DNA of 64,000 nucleotides from Sphaerosporella brunnea (taxonomy: Eukaryota; Ascomycota; Pezizomycetes; Pezizales; Pyronemataceae): assembly GCA_008704415.1 (NCBI GenBank), contig VXIS01000004.1:310001-374000 (forward strand), read 5' to 3'. The translations under genes and the position numbers were made by a program. Below are positions 53,553 to 64,000 of the stretch, piece by piece; the first letter of the stretch is position 1; each line of letters begins with the position of its first letter. Under the pieces are notes generated by a model, which made no database searches, was not told the DNA's origin, and saw only the letters and a list, made by a program, of their open reading frames with translations.

Positions 53553-55762
53553 TCGGATGATCAGGTAGGTGACGCCGCTGCTCGCTTGCAATGCCCTGAT
53601 GGATTGTTCGACGGATACAGCAGGATGTGTTTGAGCTCGGGCAGACAGGCATGTTCGCGTGGCCGGCGGAGTGGGTGCCAAGGCAAATTGTGCAACTAGA
53701 CACTCTGCTTTGTACTTTTCGTGTTTTTCTTCATCATGCCGCTGGAATGAACGCATGGTTTACCGCCGTATGCACCCCCAGCACGGCTCTTCACTCTTGA
53801 GCCCACTGGAAATCCACGGCCGCGTGGAGAACCACAAACCCGTAGCCAAATATGTACCCCCGGAGCGGAGCACCATTGCGCACATCGCATTAGTGGACCT
53901 TATTGCGGCGTGAAGATGACGCAGCGATGCGTGGCGCCTTTCCGTGCAAACAAATAATTATAGCGTTACGTTGTCCTCATTGATATAAGGCCACCTTTGA
54001 ATAGAGCTTGCTGGATCGTTCGTGCCAGGTTGATGGAGAACAGTCACTCGCTCAACCCAATTTTGAGAGCTGAGAGGAAACTGACCGGGATCGAACCAGA
54101 GCACCCCAGGAGCTCTGAGGACTTCGATACGGTTGCGATCGGCCGTTTTTTGGCACAAGGCTGAACTCGCGGGAGATCATAAGAGCTCCCGCTCGATCAT
54201 CGCTGTGCACCTGCCCTAAGCAGTTTCTGAGTCGCGTCACGAAGACTCTGCACTCAAGAGGCGCTTTTCGAGCCAACAACATGTTAACAACGGTCAATGC
54301 TGATCTAATCACAGCAGCGAGATCACGGGAACTGCAGGATCGGGAGCGCCCCCGAATCGATGGGCGATGTGGAGAGGCTGCGACGGTATTTGGTGATATT
54401 GCCTTCGGCTGATTTGTTCGCTGCATAGCAAATATGGAATGTGGCCGTCGATGTTGCGCTGTCGTTGCTTTGCCCTAACCCTGAGGTTGCTTATTAATCA
54501 ACACCTATTATCCCTTGGAGAAACCTAAATTCCGGTCGTTGATGGCGACGACACTCCCCGCGCCCCACCAAAAAAAAACGACCATACAATTGCCCTATCA
54601 AACCGCCACTAAACAAATCCATTTTATCTGAACTATTACTGATCAAGCCGGTAGATGAATACATTCTGTGGTTGTGGCATAAAGAGTGCGAGGAGTGGTG
54701 AAGTAAGCAACTCCGGCACATCAGTCAAATACCTTCACCACCGGCCCCACAGTCTATGTTTTCTTTTGCCTTCTTAGAATAACAATCAAGAGCAAGATCC
54801 TAGTCGATCGAACACCAAGCGGCGCTGCAAAAATCGAGAAAGAGTGAACGAAACTCAGGTCACAGAAAACCACTCACGTATTGACCGCGACGCCTATTGC
54901 GCTTCACTGCTGCTGCTGCAGATGTCCATTGAGCTGCAGACTCTCCAAATATCTCACCGGTAGCCCTAATTGTCCTCTATAACCAGCTTACACTGTCCCT
55001 TTCATGTTTGGCTGTCGTAGAGCTACCTGTTGCCCATCTTATTGGTGCTTGTGGATCGTTTGAAGGTAGATGGCTGGGTGGAGCGAAACAGAAACCCAGC
55101 GTACGAGGGCCAAGAAAGTCATCAAAGACCTTGCACCACGGTTAGGCTGCTATTCAGGGTTTTGTGGTGACCGGTATATCCATTGCAGTGGTGGGGGTTG
55201 AGGGCATCAATCGCCGGTGATATCGCTGCAGTACTCAAAGCGCTTCCGTTGTTACCTCCTTACAGACAAGCACCTACGCACATACCGATATACTATGTCG
55301 TGCTTGAATTATCGGATTGTGTATTGCAACCTCTGCCTCCAGTGTGTAGGACATAGGGAGCGGGGTCTGAATTTGGCTGGAGGCACCCCAAAGTGCCCCC
55401 TTAAGCAATGAACATGCTGGTCCTGTGGTCGGTGTGACCTGCAATTGGAACTGAATTAAGTTGAGATATGCTTTAATAGGATACCTGATTTATAGAAAGA
55501 TTGGGGTGTTCTTGCTTTCACAGTAGGCATTTAGGGTGCGTGGTGGTGTAGTTTGGTGGGGGAACGCCCCCGGAACACCATTATCTCAACCACCTTGCCT
55601 CCACCGCTTCAGATTATACTAGAAAAGATTCCCAATAGTGTAATCTACCCTATAGTTCGATTCTATGACCTTCCGGGCCTTTCGTTCTTATGTTTATTGG
55701 CCGGTTGCGCTCTGTTTTCAAACTAGCGAATTTCCGGTCGTTTGTGACGGGAATCACCTACG
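53553..55762. other. Long stretch without a supported gene
   Basis: Several frames of 60-125 codons on both strands, none with a domain. A minus-strand frame at 54052-54426 is the longest. A palindromic GGGGGAACGCCCCC lies at about 55557. No transposon termini identified before the MITE at 55771. Confidence 0.4.
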
Positions 55763-55770
55763 GTCCAGGG
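55763..55770. repeat. 8-base TSD, left
   Basis: GTCCAGGG, identical to 56196-56203 on the other side of the MITE. Confidence 0.92.
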
Positions 55771-56195
55771 CAGTGTTCTCAACAGCCAGCCCACCCGGCC
55801 GGCTGCGTTGGGCGGATGTGGGCTGATCAAAAAGCCCGCCCGGCTGTTTGGGCTGCAGCCCACAATGACGACAAATACGACCACTGTGATGTAAACTACT
55901 GCCATGAAATGAAAAGTACATAAAGATGTTCGCCGTGTAAAATGATGACTAGGAGGAGATCACTAGATAGGAGGTTAGTATAACATCGCAGATCCTGATA
56001 AGTTTATCGTCGCCGATTGAACCCCGCCACTCGCAGTGGCCGGTCTTCACCGGAGATCACTCAAAGCCCTGGCAGCCGGGCTGGCCCGACAGCAGGCTGG
56101 GCCGTTTGGGCTGATGCAAAAAGCCCGCCGGGCTGGCTGCTTAAAGCAGCCGGCCAAGCCCGCCCGGCTGTTTGGGCTGGCTACTGAGAACACTG
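55771..56195. mobile_element. Intact hAT-type MITE, 425 bases
   Basis: Terminal inverted repeats CAGTGTTCTCAACAGCCAG.. and its partner CAGTGTTCTCAGTAGCCAG.. (read from the right). Subterminal regions are dense in GCCCGGCTG and GGGCTG words in both orientations. No ORF. A perfect 8-base TSD is diagnostic of the hAT class. At least three other copies occur in this window (14493, 25544, 46460). Confidence 0.93.
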
Positions 56196-56203
56196 GTCCA
56201 GGG
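56196..56203. repeat. 8-base TSD, right
   Basis: GTCCAGGG directly after the terminal CACTG. Confidence 0.92.
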
Positions 56204-56260
56204 GTAGTACCAACATATACGTGGACCTACATCTCTTTCACATTGCCTTCACATAAACAT

Positions 56261-57104
56261 CGCAGTACCCGCCGCCTGCGACTTCGATGGACACTTCATC
56301 ACCCCAATCCCTGAACAGAGCCACCTTGGCGACGTGCTACGCTACACGATTGAAATTGGCATTCACAACCGCCTCATTCAGTTTAACCTGAACGAATGTT
56401 TCGAAACAAACTCTCCAAACGTCGATCCGGCAACGGCGGCCTCCATTATTTTAGAGCACTGCACGAGGCCCAACATCGCCTGCAACGCGTACATGCAGCG
56501 CCTAAACATCTCGAATATGCCGTCGACCGCTCGCAACACTGTCCAACTCTTCATCGACGACGCCATGCAGCCCATGATCGCTGCTGGCTTCGTTCCTCGC
56601 CATCACTGGGAGCACTGCGACTTGACATGTGGAATACTGAAGAAGACTTGCAAGAGTACAGTGCATGGCTTCCGCGGGCCGTATCGATACTCGCACAAGC
56701 AACCAGACATCTCAACCCGCAATCAGATGTGGAACAAGACAGGCTGCCTACCTACATTTGTGGTCGAGTCCGGGCCGTCACGGAAATATCATAGAAATGA
56801 TGGATTGTTGGAGGCCAAGGATATATGGTTGGTAGACGGCGATGGTGGGGTGCGCTGCATGCTGTTGGTCATCGTGGACAAGACATGGAAGCCTCCGACC
56901 CGCCGCGATGGAGTGCATACCGCTTTTTTCGGCCCGCAGGAGTCTACTCTCGAGCTGCCACTGCCAAGTGCGAGCAGTGACGACGACGACGACGACGACG
57001 ACGTCTCCGTCGGTTTCTTCGATGATATGGTGGTAGTAAACAATGCCATAGGTTTTCCCACTAGAATTATGCCGTTGGAGAGATTCCCATCCTCAGAACC
57101 GTAA
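56261..57104 (+). CDS. Fungal nuclease-fold-like protein, 5' end unresolved
   Basis: One frame is open from just right of the MITE to TAA at 57102-57104. A splice acceptor ATCGCAG (56254-56260) is a likely exon start, with a possible donor GTAGTA at 56204. Readable landmarks: VLRYTIEIG, DDAMQPMIAAG, GFRGPYRYSHKQPDIS, CLPTFVVESGPS, LLEAKDIWLVDGDG and VRCMLLVIVDKTW. The ExG-S..L..DA..WL....V..xLxI order resembles a PD-(D/E)XK-like domain common in expanded fungal gene families; assignment is tentative. A (GAC)8 run (56979-57002) encodes eight Asp before the C-terminal segment VGFFDDMVVVNNAIGFPTRI. The start codon must lie upstream, possibly beyond the MITE, which would then sit in an intron or leader. 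Confidence 0.55.
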
Positions 57105-58705
57105 ATATTCCCAATGTCAGCCTTGAATCTTTTTTCTTTGAACTTGAACATATGGTATTGCACATTCATCGAGAGCAAAACTCGTGATTAGAGCTAAGTT
57201 CATGCAATCCAGCTAACCGTTTTGTTCTATCCCCAAGGTACGCTACATGTTTGGCTGTTTATCCTGGACTACTAATAGATCAAGGAACTCAACTCGTTCT
57301 CCGTCACGTTCAACCGCATCCACAGCTTACTCCAACATTTTGTCTCAACGGAGGCGTTGAACTGGTGGATGCTCAGACACTCGGCCGCTGGTCACGGGGT
57401 CCATGTAATGGGGCTTGGTGCGTGGCCTTTAAGAAAGCTCGCTGGTGCACGTGCTATGTGCCGGGTAGGAAACTTAAGATATGCTTTATAACACAGGACC
57501 CTCCTAGTAGCAGAGTAGGTGTCGCCGCCTGGAAAAATTGGAATAGAGAGTGGACGCCACTATGGGAAGGGGTGCCGGTGTTGTTTGATATCAAAAAACC
57601 CAAAACACGGAATAAAAATAATAAGTATCGACCCCTAACTGCCAGTTTATGATTCGGCTTCGTGTTCTGACCTATTTAGTTAGTTTCTGCACCACTCTGA
57701 TCATGGATTAAGAAATCAAAGCCTTAAAAGTGAGCTCCCCGTTCCAATGTTTTAACCTGCGTTCGGAGCAACCAATTTGATGGTTGCTGTGTTATTCGGA
57801 AATGCAAACGCGCTGTCCTTGAATGCGTTTTGTTAACAAACACATCAACTGGAGCATCAATTGTATGGTTTTGCTTTCCCCGATTATGGTGGGGGTGGCT
57901 CGCAGTGTCGTCAGCGTGTGTCTTAAGCCAAGAAAACCTGCGGTGTTTCACAGAATGGCACTCGATTTTCGATCTCGCAGCAGCAAAAATGATAGCACCA
58001 GCATTCTCTAGTAGCGGCGGGCTTTTATGCGGAAAATTTCTCGAACTTTTGCGGTCCATTGTGGGGTACCATAATGGTTGGAGCGAAAGGCTGTCTTTTC
58101 GGTAAGGCGTCACCAAGAACTCCGCCAACAATCTACAGCCTCAACATGAGAGCGGGGCTTTAGTTGAGAGCACTGTCTCATGTAGCTCTAGCTTCTTGCC
58201 ACGATTAGCGAACAAGATCCAGAGGTCTTGCTCCTTTGGCTAAAACCACTACGAGACGCCGTAGGCAGCGAGTTGTCCCCGCTAATTCGTTGCTACACTG
58301 CACATCGACGACCAGCAAGAAATTTTTGCAAGGCCGAGTGAGATTTTGCGATGCAGATCACAAGCTAATCACTGCGTAGCTTCCTGTAGAAAATGCAGCC
58401 GCATTCTGGCGGATCTCGGACGGAGGGCACAAACGCGGTTACTGGCACTTTGATTGAAGTTCGCGATGCAAATACATATATCTCAAATAAATGAAATGCC
58501 GTCACACCATAAAAAAATGACGGCCGCGTTGAAAGAGAGACCATTCAAACAAATCTCATCACCAGCGAGATAAGAGCAAACGCGTGGAGCGAAATGCCAA
58601 AAGTAGTGACGAAAAAGAGTGTGAAAAACAACAAAAATGTGTAAGTAAGCCCCCACCATTGGCAACCAGCCGTGTCAAACATTCTTTCCATGAAAGCCCA
58701 CGCAA
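57105..58705. other. No confident gene
   Basis: A 133-codon plus-strand frame at 57251-57652 (Trp/Cys-rich, ends NNKYRPLTASL) could be a further exon of the preceding gene or noise. Nothing recognised from 57660 to 58705. Confidence 0.35.
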
Positions 58706-60029
58706 TCAATCCATCGGGATAAGATTTCTTGGGCTAATCGAGGCTGGGCACCTTCGCATAGCCGATTGTCTTGCCGTGTTGTAATGTTGCGATTCCTGAG
58801 CAGTCAGCGTGACCTGACTACCACTCTCAAACACGAGCACGATATCGGAGCCTCCAAACTGGAAATAGGAGATCTCTTGGCCCTTTGCGATGGTGTCGCC
58901 GGTCTTGACGCTGAGCTTCACAGAGGAGACTTGGGCCATGCCGATGGGAAGCACCGCGACGAGCCCGACTGGCGAATCGATGATCACGCATCCACGTGCC
59001 TGCAGGAACTGGTATCCTGGGGTGTCCGGCGCGTTAAGGTCATTGACAGGCTTGCTGTCCAAGGCGTCGTTGCTTCTGCCACTGCTCGGGGCGCCTTGGT
59101 ACACGTGGCGAATGATGTTTGTATCAATCTTGCCCGGACTCAGACGGCGGCGCATTGCGAATTTGTTGCGCTGTCTGGGCGGGGCACCGACCACACCGCT
59201 GCTGTCGGGTACGGTGTTTTTGGGATCTGTGACGGCCAGCACCTCCAGGTAAGCAGCACCCTGGATGACCTTTGCCTCCACTACGTTGCCCATCACGGGG
59301 GCGTGCTGGCGGTGGTAATCGGTGGTGTTGAGGAAAGCATGCATGAACTTGCCGCCCTTAAACGCCCCTGCGTACTCGCTGCCCTCGAGAAGTTGGTCGA
59401 TGCTCCACGGAATCCCTTTGACGAAAATAACATTATTGTCACCGTCGACGTCCCACGAGCCGTCAAAGACCGAATCGGCAGCGCTGACGATTACCTCGGG
59501 GTTGGTGGGGTCGTCCGGGTTGCGCAGTCCGGGCTTGACGTGTCGCGCAAAAAACTCGTTGAACGTCTTCCAGTCGCCGCTTGGCCGCTCGTACTGGTCC
59601 ATATTGTAGGCGGGCGAAGCGTAGAAAGTGTCGATGGTCTTGCTGTCTATGGACTCGGGCTTGTCGTAGAAGGCGCCCAGCGCATTGGCGTAGTCAACGA
59701 TCCAGTTCGACAGCGGAGTGAGCGGCTTGCCGGCTTCCTTGGGCAGAATCTGCGACTGCAGCATTCCTAAAGACGGTTGGTCTAGGATCCAGTAGAAGAG
59801 GCAGATTTTGTTGTAGACCCGGTCGCCGCGCTCGTTTTCGGTGGGCATCCAGTAGAGAAACTCGTTGATGTCGTCCAAGTAGTCGTCCAGGCTGTTGATA
59901 TGGTCCAGGTCTGGGATGTCGGTCATGAATGGCCATGTAGAAGTTTTCGCTCCAATCGTTGTCCACAATCATATTGTAGAGCGTCTGGACGATGTCTGCC
60001 CACGGACGTTTGCCGGTTGCGGTTGACAT
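58706..60029 (-). CDS. Phosphatidylserine-decarboxylase-family protein with one frameshift
   Basis: ATG at 60029 opens MSTATGKRPWADIVQTLYNM and a helix ending AIHD. One extra C at 59921 then shifts the frame, after which the family sequence continues without interruption to 58706 (IPDLDHINSLDDY, DWKTFNEFFARHVKPGLR, VSAADSVFDG, DYHRQHAPVMGNVVEA, SPVGLVAVLPIGMAQVSSV, YFQFGGSDIVLVFE). The length, about 440 residues, suits the soluble fungal PSD-like group. Classical PSD cleaves itself at an LGST motif to form the pyruvoyl cofactor; here the equivalent is FGGSD, as I recall for this subgroup. Translation from the internal ATG at 59926 would give an N-terminally short protein. The frameshift may be a sequencing error, since everything else is intact. 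Confidence 0.8.
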
Positions 60030-60439
60030 GGTTGAGATAGAATAGGTATGGAGCTAGGCAGGGAAACAAAATGTAAAGAACACGGTCCCTAACGGAGTTG
60101 GTAGCAGGTTGTTGTTGGTATGGTTCAATGGCCTACTCAATGCCCGGATTCTGCGCGACTTTATATTCGCACGATTTGGTGCCTCAAGACTGCTGCTCCT
60201 CGAGCGGAGGGGGGAGTGTGTGCCACGGAGACGAGACTTGCCGGTGGCGAGTTTAGGTCTTGCATTCTGCTAAACTTGATATTTTTTCATGCAATGCCGT
60301 GTTTGCAGCGGCTGGCGTTCTGACGCTGATGTTGCTGCCAATGGATCTGCGGCAACACGCTTGTTGGGGCCCGCACTTCGAATTTAGAATCCAACTGCAG
60401 CACTAGTTACTCACGGGTCCTCCGATAAGGGTAATCAAA
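60030..60439. promoter_or_regulatory. Upstream region of the PSD-family gene
   Basis: Contains the promoter by position (minus-strand gene). No other gene seen. Confidence 0.35.
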
Positions 60440-60612
60440 GTTCCGAGGTTTGGATTCCCGTGGTTTTGACAACTTTTTGGCGTACTTTCTGTGGCCAATC
60501 AGGAACCGGTGTTTCGCGGACGCTCTTTTTGACGTACCAAAAGCCGTTCTGGCCAATGAGAAGTCGCTGAAAACTATCAAAGGACGGGAACCCAACCCGC
60601 GGAACTTTGAGT
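60440..60612. repeat. Imperfect inverted repeat of about 170 bases
   Basis: CCGAGGTTTGGATTCCCGT.. at the left pairs imperfectly with ..ACGGGAACCCAACCCGCGG at the right, through TGGCCAATCAG and CTGGCCAATGAG near the centre. A decayed foldback element is plausible. Confidence 0.6.
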
Positions 60613-60847
60613 GCCCCGCTCTAGCCCTAGAAGAAGTTGTACTATGCCCTGCAGTGTCGAGTGTGCCCAATACAACTCCGGATCCATTGGCCCATCAACC
60701 TTCCCAAACATTTTGTGTCATGTAGTTACCTATGGGGCACTTTCGACACTGCGGGGGATACGCCTGGCTGTTGAGGTACTTGCGCTGAACATTTCCCCTA
60801 AAGTTGTTCGTCAAAACTCCTGGCATTCTTCATATGGGGCTGGGTAT

Positions 60848-63800
60848 CGTTTTTTTTTTTTTTTTTTTTTTTTGTTTTAATCATCCTGTATTCGGCCGCT
60901 TGCGGCCATGACATGTGACTATGTACATAAATCTACCCTTGGACCTCATGTGTCCACAGACGGGCGTGATTCAATAAACATACCAAGGAAAGTCGTGTTC
61001 AATGTGTGACAAAGGGAAGACAAAAAGGAAAAAACAAAGGGAAGAACAGGCGGGGTCATTCTTGTGGCTTCTCTGGCCACTTTCCTACATGCGTGCTCGA
61101 CAGGAAACCCAACAGGGCTCCCGTACACCTAGCGTCTGCCAGGACCCTGGCCACCGGAGTGGAGGACCTCTTCCAGCCCTCCTTGCCGCCTACTTTCGTT
61201 GCCAGCCCTATGGCCTTCCATAGGGCTTCCTGCTCTTTCGTCCATCTTGCGCACCTCTTCAGAAGATGCTCCCTCGTCTGCTTGGGGGCCTTGCGGCACC
61301 ACCAGCACTTGTCGTCCGTCCTGCGGCCGGTCCACATCAGATATGGGGCGGTGGGTGCTTTGTTGAGCCGGAGTTGGAAATACCGGGACGCCAGTGCTTT
61401 AGGAGCCTTGGCCGCAGTCTTGTCCCACTTAGCTTTACGCTTATAGTATGCTTTGGCTTTGATCTGGCGGCTCAGCCAGGCATTTCGGTCTTTCGTCCTG
61501 GCGTCGGTGACCAGGCGGCCAATGTGCGCCAGTGAGGTGACTTCGATTGTGTGCGGCCTATCCAGTCGGTCTCTTGCAGCGGCTTTGGCGACTTGGTCGG
61601 CCATTTCGTTGCCTGGGATGCCCTTGTGTCCGGGCACCCATCTGTATTCGGTGTTCCAGCCGAGGAGGCGTAGCTCATTTTCAGCTTGGCGGATTCGTGG
61701 CAGCATCCATTGACCTGCTCCCGGGTCACCACGCCTCAGGCGTTTGAGTGCCGCTTGAGCGTCCACAAAGATGTAAACGGTCCCAGACAGGTTCGGCGGG
61801 TCTTCTTGTCGAAGGCGTGATCTGACGTGGGTGCTTCTCGATGCCAGTTCTAGTCCAGCCGCGATGCCGAACAGCTCTGCGTCATAGGCTTCCTTGTTAT
61901 TGCCAATGTAGCCACTGCTTCGGCACCACTCGTCGACAGTCATGCTGGTCCGTGCGACTGCGCCAAAGGCACAGTGGCCGTCTTCCAAGCGTGATCCGTC
62001 CGTGTACACTGCCATGTGGTTTTTTGTGGGCTGTTCCAGTGACGAGGCCGTCAGCGCCGCAGTGTTTTCGTCCTCCTCAATGGCGACATGGCCGGTGGGG
62101 TGCTGGAGATTCGGTCGAGTCGGTTCTATGCTTGTGGGGTGTCTAGGGATGGTCACGGCCAATCTGCCCATGATGTTGGGTGGCTGAGTTTCTGGGGCAC
62201 TCCCACCAAAGGCGTTGCTTGCTATAAAGCGGAGCAGGTCGTTGGTAGAATTGACTTCTGGCTGTCGGTTTCCGTTTAGGTCGGTTGCGGCGTTCCGTAG
62301 CCGGTTGCCGGCTGGGTTATCGTCTGGAGTCGCCGCCAGGCGGGCTGCAAGGCGCCTGCGTCTGTGGCGGAGAACAGTTTCGGCGTCTGTCAGGCCGGCT
62401 TCGCAGATGAGGGGTCCGATAGCCGACGTCGGTAGGGCACCCAGTACTGATCTGGCCTGCCTGTTGAACAGCTTCTGTATATCTGCAGTTCGTTCCTTTT
62501 GGCCATCAAACCATAGTTCGGTTCCGTATAGGGCGACAGCTTGCACCGCGGCGATCTGGATCCGTCGTACGTTCTCGGTGCACAAACCCAGCCGGCCCGT
62601 TAGTGACCGGATCCTGGCCTCCGCGGATCTTGCCTTGCCCATTCTGACGTTATGATGATGTTGGAGGGTCAGTTTGGAGTCCAAGAAGACTCCAAGCCAT
62701 CGTGTCGCATGCTTGTTATAGGGAACTTGTGTGCCAGCCACAGAGACCTTCATGTCGGGAAGCCTCCGCTTCCGCGTTAGCAGGATTGCTTCGGTCTTGG
62801 CCACATCAAAGGCCACTGCGTTGGCGTCTGCCCACTTGAGGCTGGCGGTCGCGCAGCGGTTAAGCATGTTTGTAACGTCTGCTACTGTGTCTCCGGTAGC
62901 TACCCATGCGATATCGTCTGCATATGAGAGCGCGAAAGTGCCCTGGACGGCCCTCTCCACCTCAGGGAAGAGGCCTGAGAGGTATACCGCGAAAAGGATG
63001 GGCGAGATTGGGGATCCTTGTGGTAGCCCTGTCTTGATGTTGATCGTCTCGCTGAGTTGTCCTTCGACCTTCATCTGGACACGCCTATTTTCCATGAAGG
63101 AGGCAGTCCATTTGATCAGGCTATGTGGTGCTCCTAGCTTGATGAGTCTGCGTATGAGCACGGCTTTAGATACATGGTCGAAGGCTCCTTTGACATCCAT
63201 CAGTAGTGCGCCGACCATGCGTTTCTCCTGCCAAGCCTCTTGTGCGTGATCCATCAGGATTGCGACCGCATCCACGGCTGCTCTGCCTCGTCTGCTGCCA
63301 AATTGGCCAACATGCAGCCAGCCTTTTGACTCTGCAGCTTGAGCCAGTCTGCCTGTGGCTACTCGCTCGATTACCTTGCCCAGGCAGCAAAGTAGGGAGA
63401 TGACACGATGAGCTCGGGCCTTGGAGTAATCGTCCTTTGCCAGGTTTGGGTATGACGAACGCCGATGGCCTGGCGCCATGGCAGTGGCTGGTGACCTTGC
63501 CAGATGCACGCGCGTACAAGCCCTGTGATCCTGTTGGGGTCCCACTTGTACGCTAGCCTGACGGCTGGAGGACCCAGCTTGTCTGGGCCAGCAGCGGAGC
63601 GGGAGGCTTGCGCAAAGCATGCCTGCTCGACCTCTTCATCTGAAACATACGTGTCGTTGTTCAGTCCTGTCAAGCTCTTGAGGGGACCAGTTGTCGGATG
63701 GAGGCTCGGGGAAGGCTTGACGTGCCATCATGTCGCTCTTCTCCCTCGTGGTGATGGCCATCCTGCCGTCCTGACCGGTGAGCGCACCCCCTTCAGTCAT

Positions 63801-64000
63801 TGTGGGAGTGTTGTTAGTGTATCTCAGGGCCTTCCATGTGTCTTCTGGGCCGGCGTGTTGTAGAAAGGTCGTCCAGTGTGCCCGTTTAGCTTTCCTGATA
63901 GCGCTCCTGAGAGCCCTGCGTGCATTTTTCACAGCCTGATGGGTGGTCCCTTGACGTCTGCGAAAGGATCGTTTGACCGCATTGAGTACACGGCGTAGTT
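60848..64000 (-). mobile_element. Tad1-like LINE, 3' part, running out of the window
   Basis: Minus orientation. The 3' end has a T-run (A-tail on the element strand) of about 24 at 60850-60873, the GATGATTAAAAC and GGCCGCAAGCGGCCGAATAC signature, and about 180 bases of 3' untranslated region. ORF2 follows and continues past the right edge. Confidence 0.92.
61056..63932 (-). pseudogene. LINE ORF2 (RT, RNase H, cysteine knuckle), frameshifted near its visible start
   Basis: From about 63440 down to 61056 one frame is intact: SKARAHRVISLLCCLGKVIE, LLMDVKGAFDHV, GLPQGSPISPILF, YADD (about 62925), RNase H (YTDGSRLEDG, YDAELFGIA, VDAQAALKRL, WVPGHKGIPGNEMADQVAK), C-x2-C-x8-H-x4-C knuckle (CWWCRKAPKQTREHLLKRC), and end STHVGKWPEKPQE. 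Upstream, three frame changes occur: an extra base near 63665 and two near 63440-63480 around the IPKPGK motif. Related to, but distinct from, the copy at 31 kb. Endonuclease domain not in the window. Confidence 0.9.

Noticed and set aside
54080..54180. GGTTCGATCC on the minus strand resembling a tRNA T-arm (box B)
   Set aside because: No A box, acceptor stem or plausible anticodon arm at the required spacing, and the T-stem pairs poorly.
58766..59770. 334-codon plus-strand frame opposite the PSD-family gene
   Set aside because: It is the antisense shadow of the conserved minus-strand coding sequence; no domain and no splice signals of its own.
1..64000. CRISPR arrays, operons, bacterial promoters
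   Set aside because: No regularly spaced repeats; introns and gene style are fungal nuclear.

Overview
The window is nuclear DNA of a filamentous ascomycete (Pezizomycotina). Evidence: genes carry short introns of about 46-82 bases, mostly GT-AG with CTAAC/CTGAC-type branch sites; there is a dispersed single 5S rRNA gene; the recognisable genes are fungal (BZZ1-type F-BAR/SH3 protein, DUF3431, Ser/Thr-rich secreted glycoprotein, fungal aspartic-protease-like protein); and the mobile elements are Tad1-like LINEs and chromodomain Ty3/gypsy elements. A TE-rich Pezizales-like genome would fit, but the sequence alone does not fix the genus.

Layout. 1-6.7 kb: tail of a cysteine-rich protein gene, a DUF3431 membrane protein (-), a divergent catalytically degenerate pepsin-like protein (+), a 0.6 kb foldback element, a two-exon PD-(D/E)XK-type gene (+), and an orphan membrane-tail exon beside a perfect 45-base hairpin. 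8-10.3 kb: four-TM membrane protein (-). 13.4-14.8 kb: LINE debris and a hAT-type MITE. 15.6-18.2 kb: BZZ1 (-), six exons. 18.8-20 kb: LINE debris and a 5S-derived fragment. 20.8-23.5 kb: CCCH/RRM-like/RBR ubiquitin ligase (+). 24-27.7 kb: MITEs, the 5S rRNA gene and LINE debris. 28.4-31 kb: an orphan three-exon gene and a secreted glycoprotein gene with an in-frame TGA.

31.3-40.9 kb is one nested transposon locus: a 5'-truncated LINE with a 13-base target-site duplication (TSD), interrupted in its RNase H region by a full-length gypsy element (516/514-base LTRs, TSD GAAGG) and, 109 bases further on, by an oppositely oriented solo LTR of the same family (TSD GAAGC). 41-43.6 kb holds small repeats. 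43.8-46.2 kb is a four-exon gene of unknown function with a GC-AG intron. 46.4-51.8 kb contains MITE copies, a frameshifted transcription-factor remnant, a decaying tandemly duplicated Cys-motif exon and a small ORF with a minisatellite. 55.8-57.1 kb: an intact hAT MITE with perfect 8-base TSD immediately upstream of a second nuclease-fold-like ORF. 58.7-60 kb: a phosphatidylserine-decarboxylase-family gene (-) with one frameshift. 60.8 kb to the end: a second, frameshifted LINE (-) that leaves the window.

Functionally there is no operon-like or clustered pathway. The housekeeping-type genes (BZZ1, RBR ligase, PSD family) are islands between repeats. I did not find a coherent novel multi-gene system. 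The most informative content is the stratified transposon history, the MITE families with recoverable target sites, and a few odd lineage-specific genes. All gene models and homology calls come from reading the sequence; no database search was run.
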